Positions 21,308 through 32,741 of a stretch of DNA of 64,000 nt are shown in pieces (position 1 is the stretch's first letter; each line of letters begins with the position of its first letter). Made by a program: the position numbers and the translations under genes. Below the pieces are notes generated by a model, which was not told where the DNA came from, made no database searches, and was given only the letters and a program-made list of their open reading frames with translations. Where the stretch lies: assembly GCA_008000375.1 (NCBI GenBank), contig SMOI01000027.1, forward strand, positions 1 to 64,000, written 5' to 3'. The DNA comes from Poteriospumella lacustris (Eukaryota > Sar > Chrysophyceae > Chromulinales > Dinobryaceae).

Positions 21308-24300
21308 CTACTTGCTGGCGGTGGCTTTGCTGGCGGTCTTGTTGGTCGTTTTCGACGCACCGACCGAGGTAGCAGCGGTGACACCACCACCACCACCACC
21401 ACTCACAGCAGCCGTCGACGTCGCTGGCGTAGGCAACGGGGTTTCCCCACCACTGCCACCGGTCTTCATCGTCTGCCACGCCTCTGGGTGGTCGTAGATC
21501 CATTGCACCATGTTCGAACAATACTCGTTGAGACTGATCGTACTGCCCGGTGCCTGGCGGTGATCACGACTGATCTGCGTCATCACCTGTTGGAAATGGT
21601 ACGAGACCTTCTCGGCGAAGTGCGGATCTTCCTTCATCGTCAACAGTTGCTGCCACAGCGACGCCATGTAATTCGCATCTTGTAAGTTGATCGCTGCGGC
21701 GGCCGCGGTCGCTGCTGCCGTAGAACTACCACCACCACCGCCACCGCCACCGAACATTGCCGCAGAGGCGGTCGTTCCACCGGGCAAGCCACCGAGTCCC
21801 AACGCCGCCGCGTCGATCAGACCGCCGGCGAACATGCCATTGAAAGCGGATGCGGCTGCTGTCGCTGCACTCGTAGCCGACTGACCGTTCAGCGCCCCGG
21901 CCGCGGTGATTGACGGAAGTAAGGACGACGCGGCGCCGGCGGCGGCGGAGGATGACGACGATGTCGCATGGTGTGACAAGGCACCGCCGCCGCCGCTGCC
22001 GCTGGCGGTGTGAGGCGCACCATGAGCAGCGGTCGACTTGGCGATCGCCTGGTGGAACATGTCGAGCGTGATGAAGTCCTCGTGCTCCAAGATCCAGCGC
22101 GGCACACGCAACGCATGGCTGGTGGTCACCGACGTGCTCGTGGGCATCGACGCCGCATTCGCCGTCGCGGTGAGCACCTGCCGTTTCATTTCCGGTGTCT
22201 CCATGAGACTCTTCCACATGGCGAAACGGTTCGCGGGGTAACAGTCCCGCGGGGTGGCGTCGTGATCGTTCGGCGTCAGCAACAACGTCTTCGCAAAGTC
22301 GTAGAAGTACAACGCGTCGATCACTGCGTCACAACCCGTCGCAAAGGCCTCGTGCAGCAACGTATTGCCCTGTGGACCCGTCGGTACGTCGACGTCGCGG
22401 TGGGCAGAGAAGGACAGCATCGCGTAGAGGCCCTCTTTCCAACGACACTGCGCGGCGACTTGTACCGGTGTATAGGCGGCCAGCACTTGCTGCAGCACCG
22501 CGGCGGATGATGATGATGATGATGATGACGACGACGATGGCGACAGAGCCACCGCGGAGGATGTGGCGGGGTCAGACGACGATGACGACGGCGGCGGGGG
22601 CAGGAGGACGGAGGGGTGGATGGCGGGGGTGTACGTCTGCATGGCCATGAGCCATTCGACGAGGTCGAGGTCGCGCGTTTGCACCGCGTGATGCAGGATG
22701 GTGGGATAGGCGGCAGAGGCGATGGACGGCGGCGACAGCGTCGACGAGGACGATGAAGAGGACGACGTCGCGGCCGCGAGGGCGATAGCCGACGACGACG
22801 ACGATGAAGAAGACGACACCGAAGACGACAACGCGACGGGTGCGCGCAGATGAAGCACCGCGGGATGATGGCGGATACGCTGTTTGACACGCTCGAGGTC
22901 GCGATGATATTCGCGACTGCGGCCCCAAATCGGCAGCAGCGACCGCGTCATCGCGTCGATATCATCGCCGAAGCAGTTGAACACGTTCAACGGCACCGCC
23001 CCCGCAACCACCGGTAGGTTGGCGGTGGTGTCTTCCTCTTGGAAATGGTGGACGTTCTCTTCGACAGCGACGGCGGCATTGGCCAAGAGCTGTGACAGCT
23101 GATGCGGCATGTGCCAGACGAGGTTCTGGGGCGGTGGGTTCTGCGCCGCCGCTGCCGTCGACGACGACGACGCCGACGACGACGAGGCGCCAGCGTTACC
23201 GTTGCTGTTGCCGTTGGTGGCGTTATTCTTCGCCGACGACTGCTGAAAGGCGCCCGCGATGTTGTTGGAGGCCGTGTGGAAGGCGGACATGACCGCGGTG
23301 GGCGTCGCCGAGTGTTTCATACGGGCGAGCAGCGCCAGCACGTCGTGGTACGTCTGCTGTACCCCCGGCGGCAATGTCGTCGGTGCCGCTGTCGGTGTCG
23401 TGGCCAAGGCATCGGGCGGTACTGCTGTCCCAGCCTCTGCTGTGGGAGGAACAGTGTCCTCCCCAGTCGCTGATGCGGATGCGGATGGGGGTGGCTGTTG
23501 ATAGGCCGCGGGGCATGCCGCGGGCAGTGGGAAGCCAAACTCTTCGGCGAAAATGTTCTTCGTGGCACCGCGGACGTCGGGGAACAAGCAAAACTTGTTG
23601 TCGACATAGTCGACGTCGGCCAATTCCCCACGACCCAAAATATCGACGAAATACGTCGCCAACGTGCGGAGCAGTTCGTCTTGATACGACGTTCGTTCGG
23701 ACGGGGAGACATCCAGCAGTGGGAGCGCCCACGTGACCACGGCGTCGCCGAGCGCGTAGAGGTAGCGTCCTTTCAGGTCGGACGCGCCGCCAATCCCTCC
23801 ATTGGTCGCTGACGCATCACCACCGCTTCCAGCAGCCGATGGGACCGCACCCGAACTACTGGGTACGGTACAAGGCGTGGTAGGCATCGGCACACCGGCC
23901 ATACCCTCCGCCACAATGGGCATCCGTTGCATGAGCACCGAGAAGAACACGATGAGCTTCGACAGCACCAGGTTCACGTCCAGTGACAGATGCTTCGTCA
24001 CCGACATTTCCCGTTGAAACATACGCGCGGTGGACTCCAATATGCGACTACAATCTTGACGATGATGTGCAGGCAACGGTCCACCAGCGGTCACGGTCGG
24101 GAAACTGTGAATACCCGTCGCTTCGTCGATGAATTGTTCACCCACGGGACCTGCCCCAGCGACGGGAAGTCCCAATTCCTCCTCGACAGACGTTCGAACG
24201 GGTTTCTCCATCGGTAAACATCGTTCATACACAACTTCCAACGTGCGACTACGATATGGCGAGTGAGGCAACGAGATGCACTCCTTTCGCTCGGTACTGT

Positions 24301-26260
24301 AGTAGTGCGCCCCGGAGTCGTAGTCCCCGTAGACGCGGCTGTATTGTACCTCCAGCGTCGACGCACTGGCAAAGTACGTGGCGATCATTTGTTTGTTTTG
24401 TTGTTGAATCGACGCTTGGAACTTGCGGCGACTCACTTCCAAGGCGATTTTCAGCTTCTTTTTCGCCGTTTCGATTTGATCTTTGTGGGTCGCTGAACGT
24501 AACGCGGTTTGAATCGCACTGATGGTGGACAACGAGACGCGTTCGGCACTGAGATACCGACCAAAGTACTCTTCGATACTGGGGATGTTGTAGGTGTTCT
24601 CTCGATGGCTGGTGGTGTCGGCTCCGTTGGGCCCGGGTACTTCACTGGACGAAGGGTGTTGCATGGGGTGAAACAGCCCGTGTTCTTTGTACGCCGAAAT
24701 GATCAATTCGACGAGAGGGATCGGGACGTGCAGGTACCCTTCCTGCCGCAACGCGACGTAGAGAAACGACACCGCGCGGAAGAGACTGAAGAAACAATCG
24801 CCGCCTTGTTGGATCGTGTCTCGTTGCAGCAAGACGGTGTCCAACAACAACGAGCCGGCAATCAATGGGTTGTTGTACAAGACATCGTTCCACCCACAAA
24901 AGAAATGGTTGTCTTCCGTCTGATACAACTCGTGGAAGACGAAATGCGACATGGGCGTCGTGTATACGGCATCGATCGCCGGCATGACCCCGGCTAAGCG
25001 CGATTGATAATAATTTTGGTTGATTTTCCGTCGCCAACGTCGATAGACATAGACCAACTTCGATTTGAGGAGATAGACCGGGTCGCTCATCACCTGTACC
25101 GATGTCACCCACACCCAAATGAAGAACACCGCTTGCAGGTAGTACCAATCGTAGAGAAAGGCATCATTGATCGGGTAGAGTAACATGGAAGTGCACAATG
25201 CGGATTGTTTCAATGCATCTTGCGGAATGGAGTCACCCATGGAGTCTTCTACCCGATCCAAGAGCAAACACAAGTCGGTTTCGTAGAATTTCACCAGTCG
25301 AGCAGGTTCAAACGTCAACGGATCGCCAGAATCTTCATAGAAGGGTTTGTGTCGAGTGGGCTTCTTGTCTAACGTGAATACTTTCCGAAATTGCTCGATC
25401 GCTGCACAAATCGATGCGAATTCGCGGACGATTTGAATGTTCATGAAGGCCTTGGCCTCGCGGGGAGAGAAGATATCGCCACCAGGAATGACGTCCCCAA
25501 AGATGTCTTTGAGGAAGCATTCGATTTCAGGAAACATCAGCTTGAATTCTGCTTGCAATTTTCGTACCAAATGCATCGCTGCAATGGAAATGACGATCGG
25601 TTCCAAGACATGAATCTCGCGACTACGAAGTTGCTCCCAGCTCCTTCGTACTTCGGCACAGATATCTTCGAGATCCATGAACATGTAGACAAGAGACAAC
25701 TTCAGTTTGTTCTGATGGTCGTCTATTTCTTCAAAGGTTCGCTTGTCGTAAGACGGTTTGCTGTCAAACGACGTTGTTAGGGCAGAATCGTCGCCATCGT
25801 CATCGAAGTCGAGAAGATAATCCCGGATTTTGAAGGTATCTTCAGGCTTAAACTCTCCGGGGAAAATGTTTTTCTGTTGTTGCATCCATTCTACGAATCG
25901 CTCCGCGCATTCGCGTAAATATTTTCGCAGGTGACGATAACAATACAGAAACGCGCTGGTGCAGTAAGCATTGGGGTTATTGTTTGCTTCCAGGTCTTCA
26001 CCAAGGAAAATATGCACTCGATATCGTAAATTAATGAGGCGCTGTAAATCTTTTAAAAGTCGGCGCAGTTTGAGGATAAAGGGTGGCGTCCATCGCACTT
26101 CTTTGTGTGAAACAATGACGTCAACTTTCTTTCTAAGGTTTAGCAGAGTCAATGGCGCCGGCGCAGAACCAGCAGCAGATGAAGGTGTCTCCGTTTCCAA
26201 AAATTCTGATAACGCCGCCGACCATCGCCGGGTATCCTCAAATATACCCAAAATACTCAT
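21308..26260 (-). CDS. Large ankyrin-repeat, low-complexity protein with a long conserved-looking N-terminal helical region
   Basis: Single exon of 1650 residues. Residues 1 to about 650 are non-repetitive, helical, and rich in aromatic/charged residues (WTPPFILKLRRLLKDLQRLI; VYVYRRWRRKINQNYYQSRL), and look like a folded domain. I do not recognise it with confidence; it has a loose resemblance in style to DUF6604-type domains. Then come long Ala/Ser/Pro/Thr/Gly tracts. Ankyrin-like units occur near 1187 (TILHHAVQTRDLDLVEWLM) and 1297-1340 (GNTLLHEAFATGCDAVIDAL; DHDATPRD). The C-terminus is again poly-Gly/Ser/Ala and ends Lys/Thr-rich. Microsatellite-like GAC/GAT codon runs encode the Ser tracts. 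Role unknown; ankyrin units suggest protein binding. Confidence 0.75.
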   Translation of the reverse strand: MSILGIFEDTRRWSAALSEFLETETPSSAAGSAPAPLTLLNLRKKVDVIVSHKEVRWTPPFILKLRRLLKDLQRLINLRYRVHIFLGEDLEANNNPNAYCTSAFLYCYRHLRKYLRECAERFVEWMQQQKNIFPGEFKPEDTFKIRDYLLDFDDDGDDSALTTSFDSKPSYDKRTFEEIDDHQNKLKLSLVYMFMDLEDICAEVRRSWEQLRSREIHVLEPIVISIAAMHLVRKLQAEFKLMFPEIECFLKDIFGDVIPGGDIFSPREAKAFMNIQIVREFASICAAIEQFRKVFTLDKKPTRHKPFYEDSGDPLTFEPARLVKFYETDLCLLLDRVEDSMGDSIPQDALKQSALCTSMLLYPINDAFLYDWYYLQAVFFIWVWVTSVQVMSDPVYLLKSKLVYVYRRWRRKINQNYYQSRLAGVMPAIDAVYTTPMSHFVFHELYQTEDNHFFCGWNDVLYNNPLIAGSLLLDTVLLQRDTIQQGGDCFFSLFRAVSFLYVALRQEGYLHVPIPLVELIISAYKEHGLFHPMQHPSSSEVPGPNGADTTSHRENTYNIPSIEEYFGRYLSAERVSLSTISAIQTALRSATHKDQIETAKKKLKIALEVSRRKFQASIQQQNKQMIATYFASASTLEVQYSRVYGDYDSGAHYYSTERKECISLPHSPYRSRTLEVVYERCLPMEKPVRTSVEEELGLPVAGAGPVGEQFIDEATGIHSFPTVTAGGPLPAHHRQDCSRILESTARMFQREMSVTKHLSLDVNLVLSKLIVFFSVLMQRMPIVAEGMAGVPMPTTPCTVPSSSGAVPSAAGSGGDASATNGGIGGASDLKGRYLYALGDAVVTWALPLLDVSPSERTSYQDELLRTLATYFVDILGRGELADVDYVDNKFCLFPDVRGATKNIFAEEFGFPLPAACPAAYQQPPPSASASATGEDTVPPTAEAGTAVPPDALATTPTAAPTTLPPGVQQTYHDVLALLARMKHSATPTAVMSAFHTASNNIAGAFQQSSAKNNATNGNSNGNAGASSSSASSSSTAAAAQNPPPQNLVWHMPHQLSQLLANAAVAVEENVHHFQEEDTTANLPVVAGAVPLNVFNCFGDDIDAMTRSLLPIWGRSREYHRDLERVKQRIRHHPAVLHLRAPVALSSSVSSSSSSSSSAIALAAATSSSSSSSSTLSPPSIASAAYPTILHHAVQTRDLDLVEWLMAMQTYTPAIHPSVLLPPPPSSSSSDPATSSAVALSPSSSSSSSSSSSAAVLQQVLAAYTPVQVAAQCRWKEGLYAMLSFSAHRDVDVPTGPQGNTLLHEAFATGCDAVIDALYFYDFAKTLLLTPNDHDATPRDCYPANRFAMWKSLMETPEMKRQVLTATANAASMPTSTSVTTSHALRVPRWILEHEDFITLDMFHQAIAKSTAAHGAPHTASGSGGGGALSHHATSSSSSAAAGAASSLLPSITAAGALNGQSATSAATAAASAFNGMFAGGLIDAAALGLGGLPGGTTASAAMFGGGGGGGGSSTAAATAAAAAINLQDANYMASLWQQLLTMKEDPHFAEKVSYHFQQVMTQISRDHRQAPGSTISLNEYCSNMVQWIYDHPEAWQTMKTGGSGGETPLPTPATSTAAVSGGGGGGVTAATSVGASKTTNKTASKATASK

Positions 26261-27206
<946 letters not shown>

Positions 27207-27666
27207 ATAACTGCTCATCATCGCCATCTATTCTTCGTACTCTTGAGGAGTGTGTGTTGGTTGGAGCGTCATCATTATATATTGTGTATAAATTAAATTG
27301 TCTGTAACACTATTTGACCAAGTATTAGTTGTATATTTTCTTACGTCATATCATGTCCCTTGTCTCGTTGAACCGGTGATTTCGGAGTTTGGTCAGTGCA
27401 ATACCATTTTTGAACAGGAGATGATGTGGTTGTGTGCATGTGTCCCTTCTGTTATAACTGGATGATGGAACGCTGTGTGTTAGTCAGTGTTGGGGTGTCA
27501 ATGTGGGACTGTTGAAATGTACGTCGACCTACAAATGTCGTGACGCGTACAAACGGCCGAATAAGTTATGCAGAAAAGCGAGAGTGATATCCAATATTTA
27601 CACGAAAAAATTGTGGACTGCAACTCTTACAGATCAAGACTACGAAGATGACAACCAAATCACTCT
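27207..27666. other. Convergent 3' intergenic region
   Basis: About 460 bp between the 3' ends of the ubiquitin fusion and SelO genes. T/G-rich 3' flank; no gene recognised. Confidence 0.4.
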
Positions 27667-29813
27667 TTACGAAGAGCAACTGAAAAAGGTAACTCCAGGC
27701 AGTTGACGAGCCCACTGAGGGGTAGGCTGGTACCATCTGGCGGCCACCGCTTCTGTCTGTTCGTTGTACGGATCTGAGAGAACTCGTTGTAACTCTTCGA
27801 CAAGTTCGAAACGTCCCTCTTCCGCTTCTTCGTATGCCAAGGTACCCATCCAATTTCTGTTCGACCAGATTAGTACGGTTCATTGTACCACCAACCGAAG
27901 TTTACAACAGAAAAGACTTACCTCAGCACGTATTTTGGATTGGTGCGATTCATCACTTGCCGCCGTTCTTCCGGGCTAAAGCTATTTCCCTGAAGATTGG
28001 AAGACGAGCAGCATGAATTTCACGACCATCTTGACAGTTCACTGCTATACTTACCTGCAAGCGCTGCAAATATCGCTCCAACCATGCTTCCCATTCCGTG
28101 GTAATCGCGTTTTTCTATGTGGACAAAGATGCTTACATATCACAAGCAGGTGGTTGTAAACAACAGTTCTTGTATACCTCATCGTTGCCCATCATGGGCG
28201 AAGACAAAGAGCGCGCGATTACACCATAAGCTTCCTTAGGCGCCATATTAGTGTCGACGTTAGCCAGTTCTCGAAAGAAGATGGTGAAGTCACAAGGAGC
28301 GCTAAGACAAAAGCAGATTCTTCAGCACAGCAAAACATTACATCTTAAATCAGACAACTTACTTCGACATAACCCTCATCAAAGACGACCACAACTCATC
28401 ATCTGAACTTCCCACAAACATAGATAAGCCAAGTTTTTCGCGTTGAACCTCTGTATAGTGCTCCATAAATTTCTGAAGGTACTCCTCCTCAACAATCTTG
28501 TGCAACTCATCAATGAATGGATGAACATCAACATCGTGCGATTTTGCTACGTGTTTCAGCAGCGGCTCGAAAGCTGAAGAAGCCAAGGTGCGCAAATTGA
28601 CTTGCATCGCGGTTGGCTGGCGAATGAAAGTGAAATTCCCGTAAGCATCGGAAGTAAATGGCTGGTATTGTGGATCAAAGGTTTCCATCCAACCAAATGG
28701 ACCGTAATCCATGGTGCGCCCGCCGACCAGCGTGTTGTCACTGTTCATGTTGCCTTGTATATAGCCCACCCTCAACCATTGTGACATGAGGTAGGCTACG
28801 CGAGATGCAATCGCCCGGAATAGTTCGATGTATCGACGTGGTGATCCTGGAGGGATTGAATCCGGTAGGGAATTTGTTGGCAAATCGCCACCGAGAAGGT
28901 GAGGATATTCCCGCAAACAAATGTAATCTGCCATTTGCACGAGTTCCTGCAACTCTTGACGATGTCCAAATATTTCCAAATGCCCGAAGCGTAGAAATGA
29001 TCGACTGACGCGGCAAACAATAGCACCGGGCTCGATAACCATTGTGTCTGGCGGGAACTTGCCATTCACTCCTCCTCCTGACGCGGGATAAGGGTTGGAC
29101 TGCGATGTCGCTGCGTACCATGGGCGACGTATCCCTTGATTAGTGGCAATCAACGTGAGTGCGCGTGTCGTTGGTACCCGCAAATGATACATAGCCTCCG
29201 ACGCTAGAAATTCTCGAACACTGGACCGCAACACAGCCCTTCCATCAAACCCTCTGGAAAAGGGTGAGCGCCCTGAACCTTTCAACTGCAGTTCTCGAAG
29301 TTGAAGCGTATAATAGTTTCCATCATCGAGAGATTCAGGTTGTGATATGTGTGTCTCTCCCAAATAAATCGCCCGCCCATCACCCATTTGGCCAAACCAA
29401 TGCCCCGCAGAATGAGTACCATAGACTGTTGTATACGGCTCATCCATTCCGGGCAGCTGCCGATTGCCTGAAAATACTTGTATGAACTCCGGTGCATCAG
29501 CTTCTTCAGGAGAAATATTCAAGCTTTCCAAGCAGGGCTTCGATATGGCGACCAAGATTGGTGATTTAACCTTCTCGGGAAAAACACAGCAATAATGAGC
29601 ATTCTTCACTTGTCGCGGGAAAATTCGTGAACCATCTGCTATAGGGGCATCATCGCGCTTGAGAAACTTGTGTGAGGAATTTTGAGGCACAGCAATATCA
29701 TCCAACCGACGATTCATTTCCTTCGTTGAAAATGGAGAACAACACAACCTGTTTCGAAAGGAAAAGGGATTAGTAATAGTTTTCGCCTTTCCGTATCGTA
29801 GATGTTGAAGCAT
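27667..29813 (-). CDS. SELENOO: SelO family protein AMPylase (UPF0061/YdiU), Cys form
   Basis: Five exons on the minus strand: 28363-29813, 28178-28301, 28055-28114, 27922-27989, 27667-27856. All phases agree and give 630 residues. The start (MLQHLRYGKAKTITNPFSFRNRLCC) is basic with no acidic residue, a likely mitochondrial presequence. Motifs include YTTVYGTHSAGHWFGQMGDGRAI, QLKGSGRSPFSRGFDGRAVLRSS and YIQGNMNSDN with the acidic DYGPFGWME that follows. These match the pseudokinase-fold SelO core that transfers AMP to Ser/Thr/Tyr of target proteins. The C-terminus ends SCSS: Cys stands where animal SelO has selenocysteine, as in bacterial YdiU. The last four exons are small and separated by 60-65-nt introns. 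Confidence 0.93.
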
Positions 29814-30432
29814 TTCTTTCACTTCCCATTAAGATCTGGACGATTTTCTTTCGTAAAGTATACCTTATTTGGTATATTCTGCTGCCATTCGGCATTCTGA
29901 CTTCCGATAGTCATTATCGTCATCATCATCGTGACAAACGGGAGGAGACACGTTTTCAGCAGGTTGAGAGGTTAAGAGGTTGAGAGGTTGAGTAACCTTT
30001 AGTCCGTCGGTTTTGAGCAGGTTTGATTGGATTTGATTTACGAACAACAAAAATGAACTACGATGTCCATACAACATATGAATACTTCATGTTTTGTTCA
30101 CTCTGTTGCACATGAACGTCATATTTCACCTCCAGACTGTGCGTTTCAACACTTTGCCATGGGACAAACGACCTGCTCTTGAAGAGTCTTTCCTTTGTCC
30201 CATAGCAACGAGCAAAGCGACCAGTCTGGAGGTGAAATATGGCGTGCATGATCACCCTCCAAACTTAACAAAAGAAAAAGTTCGACATTAGTGATGTAAC
30301 GAGGTGTTACTCCGAATTGGGATGTGTTACATAAGTAGGAAAACACAACAAAAAGATTCGAGGTTGCTCCATCGAATATGACAGCGACAACTGCAATATG
30401 CACAGGAATGTGGAACCTAACGGCCTATGAGT
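29814..30432. other. Intergenic region with a nested inverted repeat
   Basis: About 620 bp between the SelO 5' end and the Sec14 3' end. It has short direct repeats of gaggttgag near 29960-29990 and the inverted repeat listed below. No gene recognised. Confidence 0.45.
30120..30241. repeat. Fold-back (MITE-like) inverted repeat
   Basis: Outer perfect 20-bp arms at 30120-30139 and 30222-30241 (catatttcacctccagactg and its complement), and an inner perfect 10-bp pair at 30159-30168 and 30194-30203 (atgggacaaa). The sequence between the two pairs is also partly complementary. It could be a small non-autonomous transposon remnant or a structured RNA. No flanking duplication is seen. Confidence 0.65.
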
Positions 30433-31291
30433 TTACACTGGCTCAGCAGAGGCAGGAGTTGGAGAGCTTTCAGACTCGCAAGTTGATTCCTTGGCCTCAA
30501 CTGGGAAAATTTCTTCGAAGTCAGCTGGATTGAAGACATAGTCGCAGTCACCGCCCATTCCACGAGGGATGTATTTCCGGTCAATGAACTGTTCGACTCC
30601 ATAAAAATACAGCATTGGTTGAACCTTCTCGCGGGTGACAGGGTCCAAAAACCACTTCGCAATATTCCACAGCGTGTAAAAGATAATATCAGCGGGATGA
30701 ATGATGATACGTTTCACCCTTTCTGGGTACATATCCTGCAGAAACAGCAATAACAACTACTCAGTAAGTTCGTGAAGCTGAGACCTCAACAAAAATGAGC
30801 GAACAGACCTGCAATGTGGCGGCCACATGCTTCATTAGATCCATATCTGCATTCTCTTGCTTAAAGCTGCTTCTGTCCATCAAAATGGTGTACTTCGAAA
30901 TATTCGGAGGTAAAACCTTGCGAGCAGTGTATTCCACCCACCAAACCATCGTCTTCACGAGCTTGTCCATGTCTCTCGTCGCGGCGATATTATTTCGGAC
31001 CGCCCAAACAATGATGGGGCGACCTTCTTTATCAACACCATAAGTGTAGAGCTTACCGGCGTTGAATTCTTCGCCGCAATCATCCTTGGTCACTGGCAAA
31101 AAGCTCGCTTCGAAGTTGATGCGCTTTTGCAATTGCTCGGAGGCCTTTTCTAGATCATCTTTACGAGCAATAAGGAAACGAGCAAGTTCCTCGTCTTCAC
31201 GTCCAGGAAAACGATTTCTCATTTCCAACAGATTTGATACAGAGTATTTGTCGGCTTCGATGTCCGTTGAAGTGATCTTGATGTCAGACAT
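30433..31291 (-). CDS. Sec14/CRAL-TRIO lipid-transfer protein
   Basis: Two exons, 30809-31291 and 30433-30735, join in phase 0 to 261 residues from ATG 31291 (MSDIKITSTDIEADKYSVSN). The N-terminus has the CRAL-TRIO-N helical pattern (REDEELARFLIARKDDLEKA). The lipid-binding domain follows (GRPIIVWAVRN; DMYPERVKRIIIHPADIIFY; VEQFIDRKYIPRGMGGDCDY), matching Sec14 proteins that bind and exchange phosphoinositides or other lipids. The frame also stays open to an ATG at 31399 that would add a hydrophobic helix (LVFIVLIFAFSVYVTL). I prefer the inner start because family members are soluble, but a membrane-anchored form cannot be excluded. Confidence 0.87.
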
Positions 31292-31797
31292 TGTGTGATT
31301 CGAGAGAGTAACGTAGACCGAGAAAGCAAAAATCAAGACGATAAAAACGAGTCGACGCGGGAGGGAATAACTACTTGTGATTGTGAATAGCACCACCATG
31401 CAAGGAAGTAACTATTTCTAATCTATTCCATTGAATGCCATCTGGACGATCTTGTGACCGCTTCGTCGTTGTCGCCAAAAGCACTCGACGTGGTGTCGCC
31501 AGTGACGTTGGCCGGCCTTGTGTCGCGCACTTGTTCCGTGACCGTTTCAATTTTTAGATACTCGACCGCGGACATCTAGTCGTCGTCGTCGTCATGATAC
31601 TGTGAACAAAAGTGCACGTTTTTGAAACGCCCGCTGTTTGGTTTCCTGGAAAAACGGAGGATTTCCTAAATTCGTGGTGTCACTTCCCCGGCGCAGGCTT
31701 GCTCGGCTTGCTCTTCGCTTGTTTGCATGACTTGTCTTGGTTTTCGGCGAGCTTTTACGCCACTATCACAGCCTAATCGAGGTTTCAATTCGAAAAC
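31292..31797. promoter_or_regulatory. Divergent promoter region of Sec14 and eL39 copy A genes
   Basis: About 500 bp between two start codons on opposite strands. From 31619 onward it is part of the duplicated palindrome arm, so the proximal eL39 promoter (about 180 bp) is shared with copy B while the distal part is not. Confidence 0.4.
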
Positions 31798-32343
31798 ATG
31801 GTACGTGCAAGACATCTTTCGTTCGCTCCGCAAGCATCGCGGCGAATGCTGTTCCCGTTGTTGGACTCGTGTGGAAACTGTACTAATTGACTTGTCTGCC
31901 GATTGATGAATTAATTTATAGCCCTCCCAAAAGTCTTTCCGCACCAAGCGTACTCTTGCTGTGAAGCAAAAGCAAAACAAGCCTGTTCCTCACTGGATGA
32001 GACTCAGAACTGGCAACACCATCCGGTACGGTCGTGAAAGTTCTTTTTTGACTGCTTCGCTGATAGTTTTGTTTGACAATACTTCTTGATTGCGATATCG
32101 TCTTCGTTTTGTAGATACAACGCCAAGAGAAGACACTGGAGAAGAACCAAGCTTGGCATCTAAACGGTGTTGTTGTATCTATGTGTCTTTAATTCTAATT
32201 ACCTCATAGGCCACCTTTTTTGTTTGACTTCTTCATTCCGCTTTTTATTTCCCCCATGCACTGCTCACTCGATAGGGATGCAAAAGGACAGTTGTCCCAA
32301 TGTTGATCAAGAGCTGGCGCGCAAATTGCATTGACTCGTGTTG
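31619..32343. repeat. Left arm of large inverted duplication
   Basis: About 725 bp that recur in reverse complement at about 32742-33471. Sampled stretches are near identical, with scattered substitutions and 1-3 nt indels; by eye about 97 percent. The arm contains the whole eL39 gene with about 180 bp upstream and about 180 bp downstream. Confidence 0.9.
31798..32163 (+). CDS. RPL39: 60S ribosomal protein eL39, copy A
   Basis: Three exons: 31798-31800 (the ATG alone), 31922-32025 and 32115-32163. Joined they give 51 residues, [20 protein letters not shown] to RRTKLGI, which is the expected length and sequence pattern of eL39. This small basic protein lines the end of the ribosomal exit tunnel. 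The first intron (121 nt) begins directly after the start codon, a common arrangement in ribosomal protein genes. The second intron (89 nt) interrupts an Arg codon. The gene is too short and split for simple ORF finding; the long antisense frame over it is a shadow. Confidence 0.96.
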
Positions 32344-32741
32344 CAGTCACTGCGAAGACTTAGCAACGAACAACCGGATTGAACTTTTATTTTACAGGAA
32401 CGCAAAGAGGCTTAACTCTTGTCACCAAGACATACTGGAAATGAAGCGAAGGTTTTGGTCAGCTCATCATTTTCTGCGCATGTTATCGTATGACATGTGT
32501 AAAGACTGAGACGACCATGAAGACTCTACTTCAGATGATTTACTGTCTATATTGCCAAGACATCATCGGGTAGGGCACTAATTGGACATCAGCTTGGTAA
32601 CTACACACGGAATGAGATATTGCGCTAAAGATTCACTTCAACCTAAACAATGTATCGCACCACAAACAATAGAGCCTCTGCGAGCTGCAAGCCCAAGGGT
32701 AATCAATGCATCATCTACTTGGTGTTCGCTCAGTGTAACTA
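32344..32741. other. Spacer between the palindrome arms
   Basis: About 400 bp of unique sequence between the 3' ends of the two eL39 copies. No gene recognised. Some weak arm-to-arm similarity continues a few tens of bases into it. Confidence 0.5.

Noticed and set aside
31666-31980. About 100-codon frames on the antisense strand of both eL39 copies (here and at 33109-33411)
   Set aside because: They recur only because the palindrome duplicates the DNA; the spliced eL39 exons on the other strand explain the conservation.
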